Source of the DNA: Toxonevra muliebris
Lineage: Eukaryota > Arthropoda > Insecta > Diptera > Pallopteridae
Direction of reading: 5' to 3'
Assembly: GCA_963691655.1 (NCBI GenBank)
Contig: OY829326.1
Coordinates: 142,370,998-142,434,997 of the forward strand
DNA: 64,000 bases
The first letter of the stretch is position 1. Each line of letters begins with the position of its first letter. The notes under the pieces are model-generated. The model saw only the letters and a list, made by a program, of their open reading frames with translations, ran no database searches and was not told the origin of the DNA. Shown piece after piece: positions 10,381 to 20,404 of this stretch. The translations under genes and the position numbers were made by a program.

Positions 10381-11086
10381 GGTCATCTAAAAAGTATTTT
10401 CGGTTTTTTTTTGTCAATGTTTGAACAAACATTTTCTTTATTAAAAATCAATTTTAATCTAGTGCATATTGGCCATTATTATCTATGATCTTTTGCACAT
10501 TTTTCCAGTAGCTTCATAGTTCTATCGGTGTAATACTTTTGTGGTTTATCGGCGAAAAACTTGGCCAAGTGATTTTCGGCAGCTCTTCTGTCGGGCATTT
10601 TTTTCCATCAAGAGAGTTTTGCAGAGACCGAAACAAATGGTAGTCAGACGGTGCAATGTCCGAGCTAAACTTCCCAGCCAAGTGCAGTAAATTTTTGGCG
10701 GGTCATCAAAGACATGTGTGGCCTGGTATTGTCACCTTTTCTGTTTACCAATTCTGGTCGCTCTTTCTTGATTACTTCGTTCAAACGGTCGAGTTGTGAG
10801 CAGCAGAGATCAAAATTTACTGTTTGGCCAGGTTGTAGCAGCTTATAATAAACAATTCCTTTCCAATCCCACCAAACACTCAACCTAACCTTGTTTGCCG
10901 TCAATCCAGGCTTTGAAGTCGTTTGTGGAGGGTCATCAGCCTTTGACCGTGATTTTTTTCGTTTAATATGCTCGTATTTAATACAATGTCACCTTTCAAA
11001 CGCGGGTTCATTTGACAGAATCTGATCAGTGGTGCCAGATGTATGGCCATCTTGTAACAAAAACCGAAAATACTTTTTTTATGACC
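10381..11086 (-). mobile_element. mariner (DD34D) deletion derivative
   Basis: Termini match as inverted repeats: GGTCATCTAAAAAGTATTTT at left and, on the other strand, GGTCATAAAAAAAGTATTTT at right. On the minus strand the transposase middle is readable (WWDWKGIVYYKLLQPGQTVN at about 10860-10820), then KGDNTRPH with the second catalytic Asp, a frame break, then DIAPSDYHLF with the third Asp. The N-terminal DNA-binding half and the first Asp are gone. At about 0.7 kb against the usual 1.3 kb this is a dead, internally deleted copy. I could not confirm a TA duplication. Confidence 0.75.
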
Positions 11087-11089
11087 CAA

Positions 11090-12975
11090 TATTATTGTTT
11101 TCGATATTGTTAACGTGATTATGGTCTGCAGCAAGAAGTCCAATTTGCCGGCATTGATTCGCTGATTTGTTTCAGTTTCTTTCCGTTGGGTATTTAGAAA
11201 TTTGAAGGGGGCAAAGAAAGTAAACGAATTCTGAAAATTTAAAATCGAAGTATCATTAAATCATTATATTCACTGAAAATATTCTGAATACTAAAAGAGT
11301 AAACAATTTTTGGAAGGCAACTGAAAACGAGTTCAGTTACTTAATAATTTTCAATACTTTTTAACAAATTCTTTTATTCTGAATATACATGAACCCTCAT
11401 CAACTATTGTTGTGGATTAATCAGTTTATAATTAACTCGTCACTTGCTTCTTTTTATTTTTTTTTTTTGCAAAATTTGTGCGCTAAAACAAAATATATCA
11501 AATTTCCGAAAAACAAGCGAAATATTTGCAAAAAATTCTTGTTGAATAAAAAACAATTATAGGTTCCATAAGAACACACAGTTCCTTCTCAACATCATCA
11601 ATTGCATTCAGAGGCTAATAAATATATCAAGCAACACGAGTGGGGCGCATCAAAAGAGGGTGATTCAACTATCTCAACCTTCTTCGTTAGAGAGGAAAAT
11701 CGATTCTAAAATTTTTGCAAAATTGTCCCTTTTAAAAAAAATGCAAGATACGCTACTGCGGAGTCGCTACTACGTACTGCATATCTCACCGTATTTAATA
11801 ATGAAAAACGCTTAATTCTCGCTTCATTCTGTGTTTTCGCTTCTATGTTATGTTTGTGTGAGCATTTCAAAGTGTCAGCTCCGGAACAATTAAAGTTCTT
11901 CATCAGGCGAACAACAACAACAAATCGTTTTGCACTTCAACCCTTCTTCATTTCATATGAGATTCAATTTTTTTTTTCGTTTGGGTTTTGATGTTTTCAA
12001 TAATGTGCAAGTAAAAAAACAAAAGGGTCCGCAGCACACAAATAAATTTCAGCAAAAGAACCAAGAAGTAACAGGCATTGACTGGTAGTAGAAAAGTAGA
12101 GGAGTAGAAAAGAGGTTAGGGTTGAGTCACAAATGTTCGACGACGCGTTTGTGACGCCTTGAAACAATGACAGTAGTAGTATTAGTAGGAAATGAAGTGA
12201 AATTAGCGCGCTTGTCTGTCAAATTTAATTTTGCTTTGATATGTCACTTGCGATTTTTTTTTTTTCGTTTTTGTTTTTGTATATTTGCTGTGCTGCTTTC
12301 ATGCAACATATTTATGAGTGCATATTCGAGTTAAAAAAAGCGAATTTCTTTTATGGGACAGGACATACTGCATTGTGTGCGCAGTGGCAGCAACAGCAGT
12401 AGCAGTGATGCTGTTGTGGCATGAGGGTTCTTGTAAGGCTAATAAATGAAAGACATTTTGGCTTGGCTTTTATGTTTGTATGTAGGCTCATATTCATCAC
12501 ACTTGCATACATATACATATTTACCCGCATGCTATCAGGTTATTCAGCAAAATGCAAGTTGCAAGCGAAAAATTATGATTTTTATTTTATTTTAACGAAA
12601 TATATTTACATAAATAAATCGAAAATCTATTTTAATTATATTTCAATGAATTTTTTCTGCCTCACTTAAGTCGTTAAACTCTTAAATCAACTGAGACGCA
12701 AAATTAACCAAGATATCTCAGGTTTATTCTCCCAAACTAGTCAAATAATTTCAAACTTTAATCCTGCGTTATATATATAAATAAGATTTTTTTTTCTACA
12801 GCTCTACCAGAATACACTTTCGGAACTTTTTTATTTTTTAAAGTTAATCGCTGTCCGGTAACGTAAAATTTTGCTTACAATTTATTTTATTTGCCCACTG
12901 TGCCTTTCCATAACCTAATTTCTATAATTTTCAATTAATTTTAAGATATTTTTTGTCCAAAAGATACATTTTGAT
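11090..12975. other. Intron stretch with nothing recognised
   Basis: AT-rich sequence with homopolymer runs and a short CAG/GCA-rich patch near 12385-12420. No element ends or coding pattern were found. Confidence 0.3.
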
Positions 12976-12978
12976 CCG

Positions 12979-13090
12979 AGGTTAAGTTAGGTTAGGTTAG
13001 GCTAGGTTAGGTTAAGGGTTAGGTTAAGGGTTAGGTTAGGTAAGATTAGGTCAGGTTAGGTTAGGTTAAGTTAGGTTAGGCTAGGTTAGG
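12979..13090. repeat. (TTAGG)n array at the 3' end of the full-length LINE
   Basis: TTAGG units with variants (CTAGG, TTAAGGG, TAAGATTAGGTCAGG). It abuts the LINE A-tail at 13091. Its last 12 bases, GGCTAGGTTAGG (13079-13090), recur at the LINE 5' junction (18557-18568). The variant string AAGATTAGGTCAGG is shared with the right-hand array at 18604. Confidence 0.9.
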
Positions 13091-13357
13091 TTTTTTTTTC
13101 CTTTGGTCTCTCCACGCTAACCGCGTCTCGAGAATTGTATTATTTTATTATAATTTGGTTACAAGTTTGTTAACGTTAAATATGTATAAGTACAATTGGA
13201 TTTCATAATTCATTTCAATATGTAAAAAATTAGTAAGTCTTTAAAACAAAAAAAAGACGATAATGGAGCTAAAATAATACGGCCTGCGAATTGATACAGG
13301 CCGGTATTTATAATATACATTATTATAAAAAGTAAGAATATACAATTTGCAAAATAA

Positions 13358-16300
13358 TTATGCGTTAAAATTTTTTAATGTACTTATAATGTGGAATATA
13401 AATTTTTTGAATGACTTTGTAAGGTGTTGGTGTGCGGTAATTGCTCTTACATTAAAAGCAGGAACTTGATGTTCTTCACAAAGCAGCATGTGAATGCGTC
13501 GATCTATGGCGTAGCGTGGGCAATCTTGTAGAAGATGACTCAGAGTTTGACACGTTTCCTGATCACAAGGGCAGACGTCGTTATCTATGATTTTGAAGCG
13601 TTTTAGGTATTCCTTGTGGAAACCATGACCGGTGAGAAGCTGGGTCATTTCGAATGAGACGCCAAAGTTTTCAATATACATTTTCGCCTCATCTGGAGAT
13701 TGGAAAAATGCCTTTGTTGCTGAACCTGTCGTAGCTTCTTGATACTCCTGTTGCCATGCTGCTGCCGTTTCTAGTCGTATTTGTCGTTTTGCGTAACTGA
13801 TTGGGAATTTTTCATAAGCCAGGTTTGTTACTTGAGTTGCTGCTTCTTTGGCATGCTGGTCGGCAAGCTCATTGCCCTCAAACCCCAAGTGTGCCTTAAT
13901 CCAAAAGAACTCTATGTAATTTTCTTGACTAAGTCGAAAAAGCCGCTCGTGGATTGATGCTATTAAAGGCATGTTGTTACTTCGATTTTTAATGGCTTCG
14001 AGACAGGACTGGCTATCGGAGAATATCTGCAGATTTGTCGTTGTCAGGTTTTCTTCAGCCCACGCCAAGGCAGAGTCGATGGCAAGTGTTTCTGCTTGGA
14101 ATACTGTACACGCGTTATGAAGCTTATACTTGTGTTCCTCCCAGCTGCCACCATGATGACAAATAACAAACGCCGCTCCGCACTCGCCTGTATCATATTT
14201 GCTTCCATCTGTGTATATCTGGTCGGCATTAGGGTTGATAGTGTTACTTAGTTGCTCGTGCGTATTTACAGTCCCGTACTCAATAGTTTGGCGTTGAGCT
14301 GGGTGCAATTGATGACGTGGGTGTATACGTTGTTGAAGAGTAATATCTCTAGGGAGCGCTGCAAAAGTGCCGGTAGCTTTTACTTCATCTATTTTTATAG
14401 CTTCAGCTACTTTGAGGTGTAACGGTATAAAACCGGAGAGTGCCAACGCAGAAGTGACTGAAACTGTATGAAACGCCTTGATTGCGCGTATGGCAAAACA
14501 TCGTTGGAATGAGCGTAGTAGTCGGCGAATGTAGTAGAATTTTATTGCTCTACCCCAAATGCCAGCAGCGTAAGTAATTGTTGGCTCGACCACTTGCCGG
14601 TATATGATGGTGACATTTTCAGCGTGTACGCCCCATGTTGGCCGCACAAACCTGCACAGATTGCTGAAAATACGCTGGACTTTTGCAATTATGTAGCGCG
14701 CGTGGCTTGTGAACTTTAATCGATCGTCGATTACGACACCAAGCAGCTTTATTTCGTTGACAAACTTTAAAGCAATCCCATTAATTTCTATTTTTGCCAG
14801 CTTGGCTCTTTGCGTGAACGCCATGGTTTGCGTTTTGGCTTCACCAAACACTAGCTTTACATCAACACCCCATTTATGTATTAGACGAAGTGCGTTGTTG
14901 GTGCTTCGCTCGAGTTCTTCGGTTGTTTTAGCGCTAATAGTTAGAAGCACATCATCAGCAAAAGCTTGTGTGACGCAACCACTGGGTAGAGGCAAGGACA
15001 ATAAATCATCTAGGATTATGTTCCAGAAAGTTGGACCGCAGACCGAACCTTGAACACAGCCTTTGGTCATATTTTTTATCGCTGTGGCGTCAGCGTAATC
15101 AATTCTGACGACCCGTTCATCTAGGTAGCTGCGGATAAGATTATAAATATTAGATGGTGTTTGATGTCTTGCGAGTTGATTAAGAAGTATTGGCCACCAG
15201 GCGTTATCGAAAGCGGCTTTAATATCAAGCGAAACGCAAATAACTTGATATTTTTGGCGTTTTTTATTTTCTATGTGTGTTATGGCGTCTCGAAGTGCAT
15301 CGACTGTTGATGTCTGTTCTCGAAAGCCATATTGCTTCAGTGACCACAGTTGATGTTTTTCAGCATGATACGTAAGGCGTTTAGTGAATAATTTTTCCAG
15401 AAGCTTCCCAAATACAGGAAGGAGTCCAATGGGTCGGTAAGATGCCAACTGGTTTGTCTCTTGCTTGTTTGGCTTTGGAAGGATCTTAACGTATGCTTCT
15501 TTCCATGGCTTAGGAAAATGTCCAATTCTGAGGCACGCATTGTATAAAGCTGTCAAAAATTTTAAGTTTGACTTAGCAAATGCAAGACATATATCCGATG
15601 TGAAGTGATCAACTCCAGGTGCTCTATTCGGACTCATTGTGGCAAGAGCCTCCATTACCTCGTCTTCAGTGAATTCTGCATCGTTTGGTGTTTCAAGGGT
15701 GTCTTTAATATGTTCGCGGAGAAAGCGGTGATGAACGGTGGTATCAGCATTGTCATCAGGATAAAAATGTTGAAGTAAAGCTTCAGCAGTTCCAAGGCTT
15801 GTTTCAGTAAAAGTTCCAGAGTTCTGGAGCGTAGTTGGCGGGCGTTGTGATGGAGCGTCCTTGATGATACGATTAGTGAGAGACCACACATCTTCTTTTC
15901 CTTGTTTATTGCAAAAAGACCTGAAATGAGTTATTGATGCATCTCTGAGTGCAGTAGCGTATTGATTCTTAGCGACAGCGTGCTCTTCTGCAGCCGCGGC
16001 AGTGGATTGGTTAGCTTTACTTAGCCTATTTAATTTATGATGAAGTTTGATGCATTTATCTTTTAAGGCTTGAAGGTCATCGTTCCACCAAGGATTATAC
16101 GGTTTAGCGCTTCCACGCTTTTTCATAGACAAAGTGCAAGCGTGGGTGATGGCATCTGTTATGAGTTCCACTGTATAATTCAAGGCATCTGGAGTAATTG
16201 AAGTGAAGTCTGTACCCAAGACTCCAGACTGCTGGAGATGTTGCCTAAGAGATTCGTTAAAAATGTGCCATTTTGCCGTTTTATTATTAAACAAATATGT

Positions 16301-17035
16301 AGACGCACGTTTTGAATTGGTTATGTTCGAAGGATTCTTAATTTTAAAAGTAATGGCGCTGTGGTCAGAGTTTTGGATAGCATCAACATTAACACGCCAA
16401 TCTTTGACGCGATCAATTAAGCTTTCTGACGATAGCGTGACGTCTACAATCGAGCTTGCCACGATCCCATGCCGCACTGCATTAAAAGTAGGAATATTGT
16501 CTCTGTTGCATACAACCATGGAGTTTGCTGCTACAATGTTAGCTATGACTCTTCCATGTCCATTTTCAGTATTTGAACCCCATTGCGGATGCCAACCATT
16601 AAAATCGCCACCAATAATCTGCAATGATGAGGATGTTTTTGCAAGAAAGATATTGATATCGTGAAGTGTATTAAATTGATCTACTCCTGGCTCGACATAT
16701 GCGCTAGCTATGAATAGTAAACGTTGACCCATACAGAGTTTGATGACGCTAAGGTTGGGTGTAGACAGTTGCGAGATGCCAAGCACTGCTCCAATAGTTT
16801 TCTTCACTAGAATGCATGATTTAATTTTTCGCTCAGCGGCTCCAAACTGAAAAATTGATATGCCGTTGACAGGTCGGACTTTATTGGCGTTGCCAATGTA
16901 CGGCTCAGATATTAGAGCAATATCCACTGCATTGGATATAAAATATTGAAGAAGCTCGTTGTGTGCCGTATAGCAGCGGTTTACGTTAATTTGGATAAAG
17001 CTTAGTGGTTTAACAACCATAATCTGTGCGCGCAT
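13358..17035 (-). CDS. LINE ORF2: endonuclease, reverse transcriptase, RNase H
   Basis: This 1225-residue polyprotein would nick target DNA and reverse-transcribe the element RNA. The AP-like endonuclease is N-terminal (SEPY near 43-46, GGDFNGWHPQ near 142-150, SDHSAI near 223-228). The RT follows (SYRPIGLLP near 532, VSLDIKAAFD 601-610, QGSVCGPTF 662-670, catalytic FADD 692-695). RNase H spans about 940-1065 with YTDGS (Asp943), AE (Glu982), SDSQS (Asp1007) and NELAD (Asp1059). A C-terminal TGHGFHKEYL and Cys/His motif close it. No stop or frameshift interrupts it. The ATG at 17035 overlaps the ORF1 end by 26 nt in another frame, as in related elements; a second ATG is five codons on. RNase H separates it from typical R1 and suggests LOA/I-like affinity (inference). 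Confidence 0.9.
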   Translation of the reverse strand: MRAQIMVVKPLSFIQINVNRCYTAHNELLQYFISNAVDIALISEPYIGNANKVRPVNGISIFQFGAAERKIKSCILVKKTIGAVLGISQLSTPNLSVIKLCMGQRLLFIASAYVEPGVDQFNTLHDINIFLAKTSSSLQIIGGDFNGWHPQWGSNTENGHGRVIANIVAANSMVVCNRDNIPTFNAVRHGIVASSIVDVTLSSESLIDRVKDWRVNVDAIQNSDHSAITFKIKNPSNITNSKRASTYLFNNKTAKWHIFNESLRQHLQQSGVLGTDFTSITPDALNYTVELITDAITHACTLSMKKRGSAKPYNPWWNDDLQALKDKCIKLHHKLNRLSKANQSTAAAAEEHAVAKNQYATALRDASITHFRSFCNKQGKEDVWSLTNRIIKDAPSQRPPTTLQNSGTFTETSLGTAEALLQHFYPDDNADTTVHHRFLREHIKDTLETPNDAEFTEDEVMEALATMSPNRAPGVDHFTSDICLAFAKSNLKFLTALYNACLRIGHFPKPWKEAYVKILPKPNKQETNQLASYRPIGLLPVFGKLLEKLFTKRLTYHAEKHQLWSLKQYGFREQTSTVDALRDAITHIENKKRQKYQVICVSLDIKAAFDNAWWPILLNQLARHQTPSNIYNLIRSYLDERVVRIDYADATAIKNMTKGCVQGSVCGPTFWNIILDDLLSLPLPSGCVTQAFADDVLLTISAKTTEELERSTNNALRLIHKWGVDVKLVFGEAKTQTMAFTQRAKLAKIEINGIALKFVNEIKLLGVVIDDRLKFTSHARYIIAKVQRIFSNLCRFVRPTWGVHAENVTIIYRQVVEPTITYAAGIWGRAIKFYYIRRLLRSFQRCFAIRAIKAFHTVSVTSALALSGFIPLHLKVAEAIKIDEVKATGTFAALPRDITLQQRIHPRHQLHPAQRQTIEYGTVNTHEQLSNTINPNADQIYTDGSKYDTGECGAAFVICHHGGSWEEHKYKLHNACTVFQAETLAIDSALAWAEENLTTTNLQIFSDSQSCLEAIKNRSNNMPLIASIHERLFRLSQENYIEFFWIKAHLGFEGNELADQHAKEAATQVTNLAYEKFPISYAKRQIRLETAAAWQQEYQEATTGSATKAFFQSPDEAKMYIENFGVSFEMTQLLTGHGFHKEYLKRFKIIDNDVCPCDQETCQTLSHLLQDCPRYAIDRRIHMLLCEEHQVPAFNVRAITAHQHLTKSFKKFIFHIISTLKNFNA

Positions 17036-18128
17036 TTATTCTCTGTTGCATTAATTTAATTTGTGGGCAGTGCTTGGCACTTGTTGCGGCATGCTCCACA
17101 TCAACTTTTGAGTTTGTTTTCGTGTTTCTGTTAGCACAGTTGAAACATTTCAATTTAGCACGATTATCCTTATCAGGGCAGCTGTCATAATTGTGCTCTT
17201 TGCTAGCGCAATGAGAGCACGGAGTCAGTGATGCATCACATTTGTTTTTGGTGTGACCAAATTGAAGGCACTTGAAACACTGCACAAAAGCACTAAAATC
17301 TGACACGTTTGCTCGCATGTATTCAATATTAAGGCGTCCAAGACCCATCATTGCATTACGCACATTTGGTGTAACTTCCAGTACGGCGTTGTATGAATGA
17401 TCTGGATTTCTTCGATTTTTGCGCTCAAAGCGAAGTTTGATGTCTTCATTTTCTTTAACTTCTGCGTTCACATTAGTGTTTTGGATTTTTATCACTTTTA
17501 TAAGTTCAGTGGCATCGATTTCTTTTGGAATGCCTTTCATTATCACCATTGGTCGCCTGTTCTTTGCATTTTCAGCTGTAAGGGTCGAGACGTTGGATAA
17601 CTTCTCCATTGTGACATCACGTTGTTCGTTATTGTCGAATTCAATACGCACTTTGTTGTTCGAAACTGAAACAAATTTAGCCGGGGCGAAGTTTGTGTCT
17701 CTGAAGGAGACACCAGTGCGAAAAGCTTTTATGACATCAGCATGTTTAGCGTTAGTGCCTTCTGCTGCGCTGATAACAATGCTTGGTTTAGCAATTAGTT
17801 CTTGTGATACTCTCTTCATCTTTACGGCGTTCGCATAGCTTATCTTGGGAACCATAGGGCCGACTGTTGTTCCTAGTGATTCTTTTAGAATCGCTAGCTC
17901 CTCACGTACAATTGAGCGTATACTTGTGCTAGAATCTGTTAGTGTAGTTTCAGAATTAGCGGAGTCTTTTAGGGACTCAATTAGCGGAATGAGCGCCGCC
18001 AGTTTGGCTATTTCTTGATTGATAGCGTTTTTAATCTCACGCTTAATATTTCCAGAATCTCCTAGTTGTTTCTTTATTTCCCTTGAAATGGTATTAATTG
18101 CATCGATAATAGTTTCTGGAGAACTCAT
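17010..18128 (-). CDS. LINE ORF1: gag-like protein with CCHC zinc knuckles
   Basis: 372 residues from the ATG at 18128 (MSSPETIIDA). The open frame extends five codons further upstream, but only to a TTG. The N-terminal part is probably helical and the central part resembles the RRM-like gag region. The C-terminal part has CFKCLQFGHTKNKC and CSHCASKEHNYDSC, both CX2C zinc-knuckle forms, and a third cysteine cluster starting CFNC. Such proteins bind element RNA and form the RNP with ORF2. It overlaps the ORF2 start by 26 nt, so ORF2 is probably reached by re-initiation or frameshifting. It is undamaged, which agrees with the intact ORF2. Confidence 0.85.
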   Translation of the reverse strand: MSSPETIIDAINTISREIKKQLGDSGNIKREIKNAINQEIAKLAALIPLIESLKDSANSETTLTDSSTSIRSIVREELAILKESLGTTVGPMVPKISYANAVKMKRVSQELIAKPSIVISAAEGTNAKHADVIKAFRTGVSFRDTNFAPAKFVSVSNNKVRIEFDNNEQRDVTMEKLSNVSTLTAENAKNRRPMVIMKGIPKEIDATELIKVIKIQNTNVNAEVKENEDIKLRFERKNRRNPDHSYNAVLEVTPNVRNAMMGLGRLNIEYMRANVSDFSAFVQCFKCLQFGHTKNKCDASLTPCSHCASKEHNYDSCPDKDNRAKLKCFNCANRNTKTNSKVDVEHAATSAKHCPQIKLMQQRINARTDYGC

Positions 18129-18556
18129 GATTAATTGTATCAAATAGTTTTGCTTTAATTGTTTATTTCGTGAGTATTAATAAATCAGCTGATTGGTTAG
18201 GCGTTGTTGTTGACAATCAAATGACAAGTTGGTGGTTTGTGTATAGAATAAACTTTGAAGTAAAAGCTTTTTCTTTATCTTTATTGAGTGAAAATTCTAA
18301 TAACGGATCAGCTGTCAGCTGTCCTTAGATGTCTCACCGCGATGTAAAATAAATTAAAAATTTTTTCTTTTAACTTTACCAGAATCCCAGAAGATGATTT
18401 TGACTGAACTTCACGTTCCACAGGAGCAGGGCGACGAGTGCTCCACAGCAATGCACAATATGTGGAGGAACTTTGGTTGAAAACACTTTTAAATGCTTAT
18501 AAATCGGACACGTATTTCACTTGACGTTAGCACTTGACCAGGGTTGCCAAGTGGTT
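18129..18556 (-). promoter_or_regulatory. 5' UTR and probable internal promoter of the LINE
   Basis: About 430 bp between the ORF1 start and the TTAGG array. LINEs of this group need an internal promoter at the 5' end, so it should lie here, but I recognise no specific motif. Confidence 0.4.
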
Positions 18557-18724
18557 GGCTAGGTTAGGTTAGGTTAGGTTAGGTTAGGTTAGGTTAGGTT
18601 AGGCAAGATTAGGTCAGGTTAGGTTAGGTTAAGTTAGGTTAGGTTAGGCTAGGTTAGGTTAGGTTAGGTTAGGTTAGGTTAGGTTAGGTTAGGTTACGTT
18701 AGGTTAGGTTAGGTTAGGATAGGT
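18557..18724. repeat. (TTAGG)n array, tail of the SINE
   Basis: About 165 bp of TTAGG units lie between the LINE 5' end and the SINE. Read on the minus strand this is the (CCTAA)n 3' tail of the SINE at 18725-18940. A variant block near 18601-18660 matches one at 13038-13091, with one extra TTAGG unit. Confidence 0.9.
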
Positions 18725-18940
18725 TATCGAGAGATAGACTTAGGCCTAAACGTCCCATTGTGATACCACATAGTTGGATCTACAGTTTAACGCCGATTCC
18801 GAACAGCAGTGTGGCAATGTTTTATCAGCTCGGTGATTTGATAGTGAATATAAGAAGGTTATGAAAATTAACCACCAGACGCGGACGGAAATCGAACCCG
18901 AACCTCCCGAATGAAAGTCTTGTGGACTAGACTATCGGGA
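18725..18940 (-). mobile_element. tRNA-Glu-like SINE, copy with long TTAGG tail
   Basis: On the minus strand the head reads as a tRNA-derived pol III promoter: box A-like ATAGTCTAGTCC, an anticodon-region TTTCATTC, and box B GGTTCGGGTTCGATTTCC. The body follows, then the block found in the other copies (TTCAGGCCTAAGT-like), then the (CCTAA)n tail. Similarity to tRNA-Glu with anticodon UUC is my inference from the stem and anticodon sequence. Confidence 0.8.
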
Positions 18941-18944
18941 TTTT

Positions 18945-19085
18945 GACCCTAGTTTTATTGAAAATCTATCAGTCCAGAAAATGATATCCAAGCCTCGTAT
19001 TTCAAATTGAATATTACCATAGCAATATTATAATTGTTACCATTTGAGAATTGTAGAAAAGGGGAATTGAAGGTAAAAAGGGCTA
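18945..19085. other. Intron stretch with nothing recognised
   Basis: AT-rich sequence between the SINE and LINE scraps, without features. Confidence 0.3.
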
Positions 19086-19089
19086 CAAT

Positions 19090-19235
19090 GCATTTTTCGT
19101 TTAAATTGCTACGATTCGTTCCGCTGCTTCCAGAACTCGCTTGCTGTGAAGCTTAGAGGGCAGAGCATTGCTTAATGAAGCCAGTTCCTCTCCAAACTTA
19201 GCCCAATCCACCTTCTTCGGATTTCTACTATAATA
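19090..19235 (-). pseudogene. Possible LINE ORF2 scrap downstream of an endonuclease
   Basis: On the minus strand a short open piece reads RNPKKVDWAKFGEELAS, which resembles the linker after the endonuclease in Jockey-type ORF2 proteins. It is only about 45 codons and lies downstream of an RNase H scrap, so it does not belong to that copy in the normal order. Weak call. Confidence 0.35.
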
Positions 19236-19940
19236 ATAAAGGATAAAGGATTTACGTCAACACCATATTGAAATTCATTATGTCTTTAATCTTCCTGGTC
19301 CCTTTCATTAGAAAGTGTTAGGATAATAATCTCCTATCTACTAGGTGCCATAAAAGTAGGTTGGTTCCCAACATTTTCTATTTTCAACTCAGAAGACAGG
19401 ATGCAGTTGTGAAGATGAGTCCCTCTTACGTTGCGCTTGCAGTTGCCTCAGATAAGATAGTTAGAAGCAATCTCAAAACTTTTCCATTTTCAATTACCCT
19501 GAAAACTCACCTTAGTAGCAACTATGTCTCGGCCACAAAACTAATCAAATTTGATGATTGTAAGATGAAGAGATGCCATAAGACTGGTTCTAGGTTTACT
19601 AAAGTTCTCATCATATAGAATCGTGCGTTCTCCTAACTCTTCAAATTCACAGGAGCGCCACTTATGAATCAAAGGTCCTTGATCAAAATAGGTTCCGGTC
19701 CCCTAGTTATATCACGCAGAAAAAAAAACTAAATAACCGTTAATGAAGTTAAATAACGTGATTGATTCCTCCATCCATCTGCAAATTTCGCGGTGTTAAA
19801 ATCCGTGCAACTAATTAATTTAAATTAGTTCATTAAATAAAAATACCTTAAGAGATATTCAAAATGTATTCGGAGTTGAAATTAAAACAGAGCGAAAGAG
19901 TTGATGTTTGAGGGGTTCAGAAGTGGGAATTCTAACCTAT
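19236..19940. other. Intron stretch with nothing firm
   Basis: Several short frames, none recognisable. It may be further decayed LINE sequence between the two scraps. Confidence 0.25.
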
Positions 19941-19943
19941 AAG

Positions 19944-20400
19944 TTAATCTTCGTTCTGGAAGACTTGAAGAGCTAGATGATCCTCAGGTTCACAGTCAAA
20001 AGAAATACCATAGTAAAGACGGATACCACTTGCCTCAGAGCTCACTATAAGCTGTAGGTTGTAAGCCATGGCTGTCTCGTTAAGAGACGATCTGCATTGT
20101 AGGGCAGCTTTAGAGTTACTAGCCGGACATTGGAGTGATTTTATTGCCGCCTGACTATCAGTGAAAATGCAGATATCACTACAGGGTAACACATTACACC
20201 TTATCAGATTTGCGCCGAAATGTTCAGGCGCTCAGAGTGAACTCCACCCCCAACCCTACCAAACCAACTTTGAGCCATCAGTATATAGGTCGATGGCATC
20301 AGGGCGTATCACATTACCCGCACTCCACTCTTGGCGCGATGGAATATATGTGCTGAAGCTGATACCAAAGGATAGAGGGAAGAGAGTGAGATCGACAGAT
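19944..20400 (-). pseudogene. LINE RNase H domain remnant
   Basis: On the minus strand, across a stop, two RNase H hallmarks are visible: IDLYTDGSKL near 20300 and ICIFTDSQAAIKSL near 20170-20140. These carry the first and third catalytic Asp of type I RNase H. The segment between them is damaged, and the His/Asp end is frameshifted. It is an isolated piece of an I/Jockey-type ORF2. Confidence 0.65.
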
Positions 20401-20404
20401 AGTA

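Larger units (their letters stand above)
13091..18556 (-). mobile_element. Apparently full-length, intact two-ORF LINE in a TTAGG array
   Basis: Minus-strand non-LTR retrotransposon of about 5.5 kb: 5' UTR (18129-18556), ORF1, overlapping ORF2, a short 3' UTR (13100-13357) and an A9 tail (13091-13099). Both ORFs are open and all core catalytic motifs are present. It lies between two TTAGG arrays with GGCTAGGTTAGG at both junctions, a candidate 12-bp target duplication. The gag-like ORF1 and an ORF2 with endonuclease, RT and RNase H put it in the I/LOA/R1 supergroup; the exact clade needs a tree. It may be young and possibly still functional. Confidence 0.85.

Noticed and set aside
18725..18940. 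A functional tRNA gene (also considered at 41192-41430)
   Set aside because: The tRNA-like heads lack a proper acceptor stem and continue into a shared repeat body, so they are SINEs.
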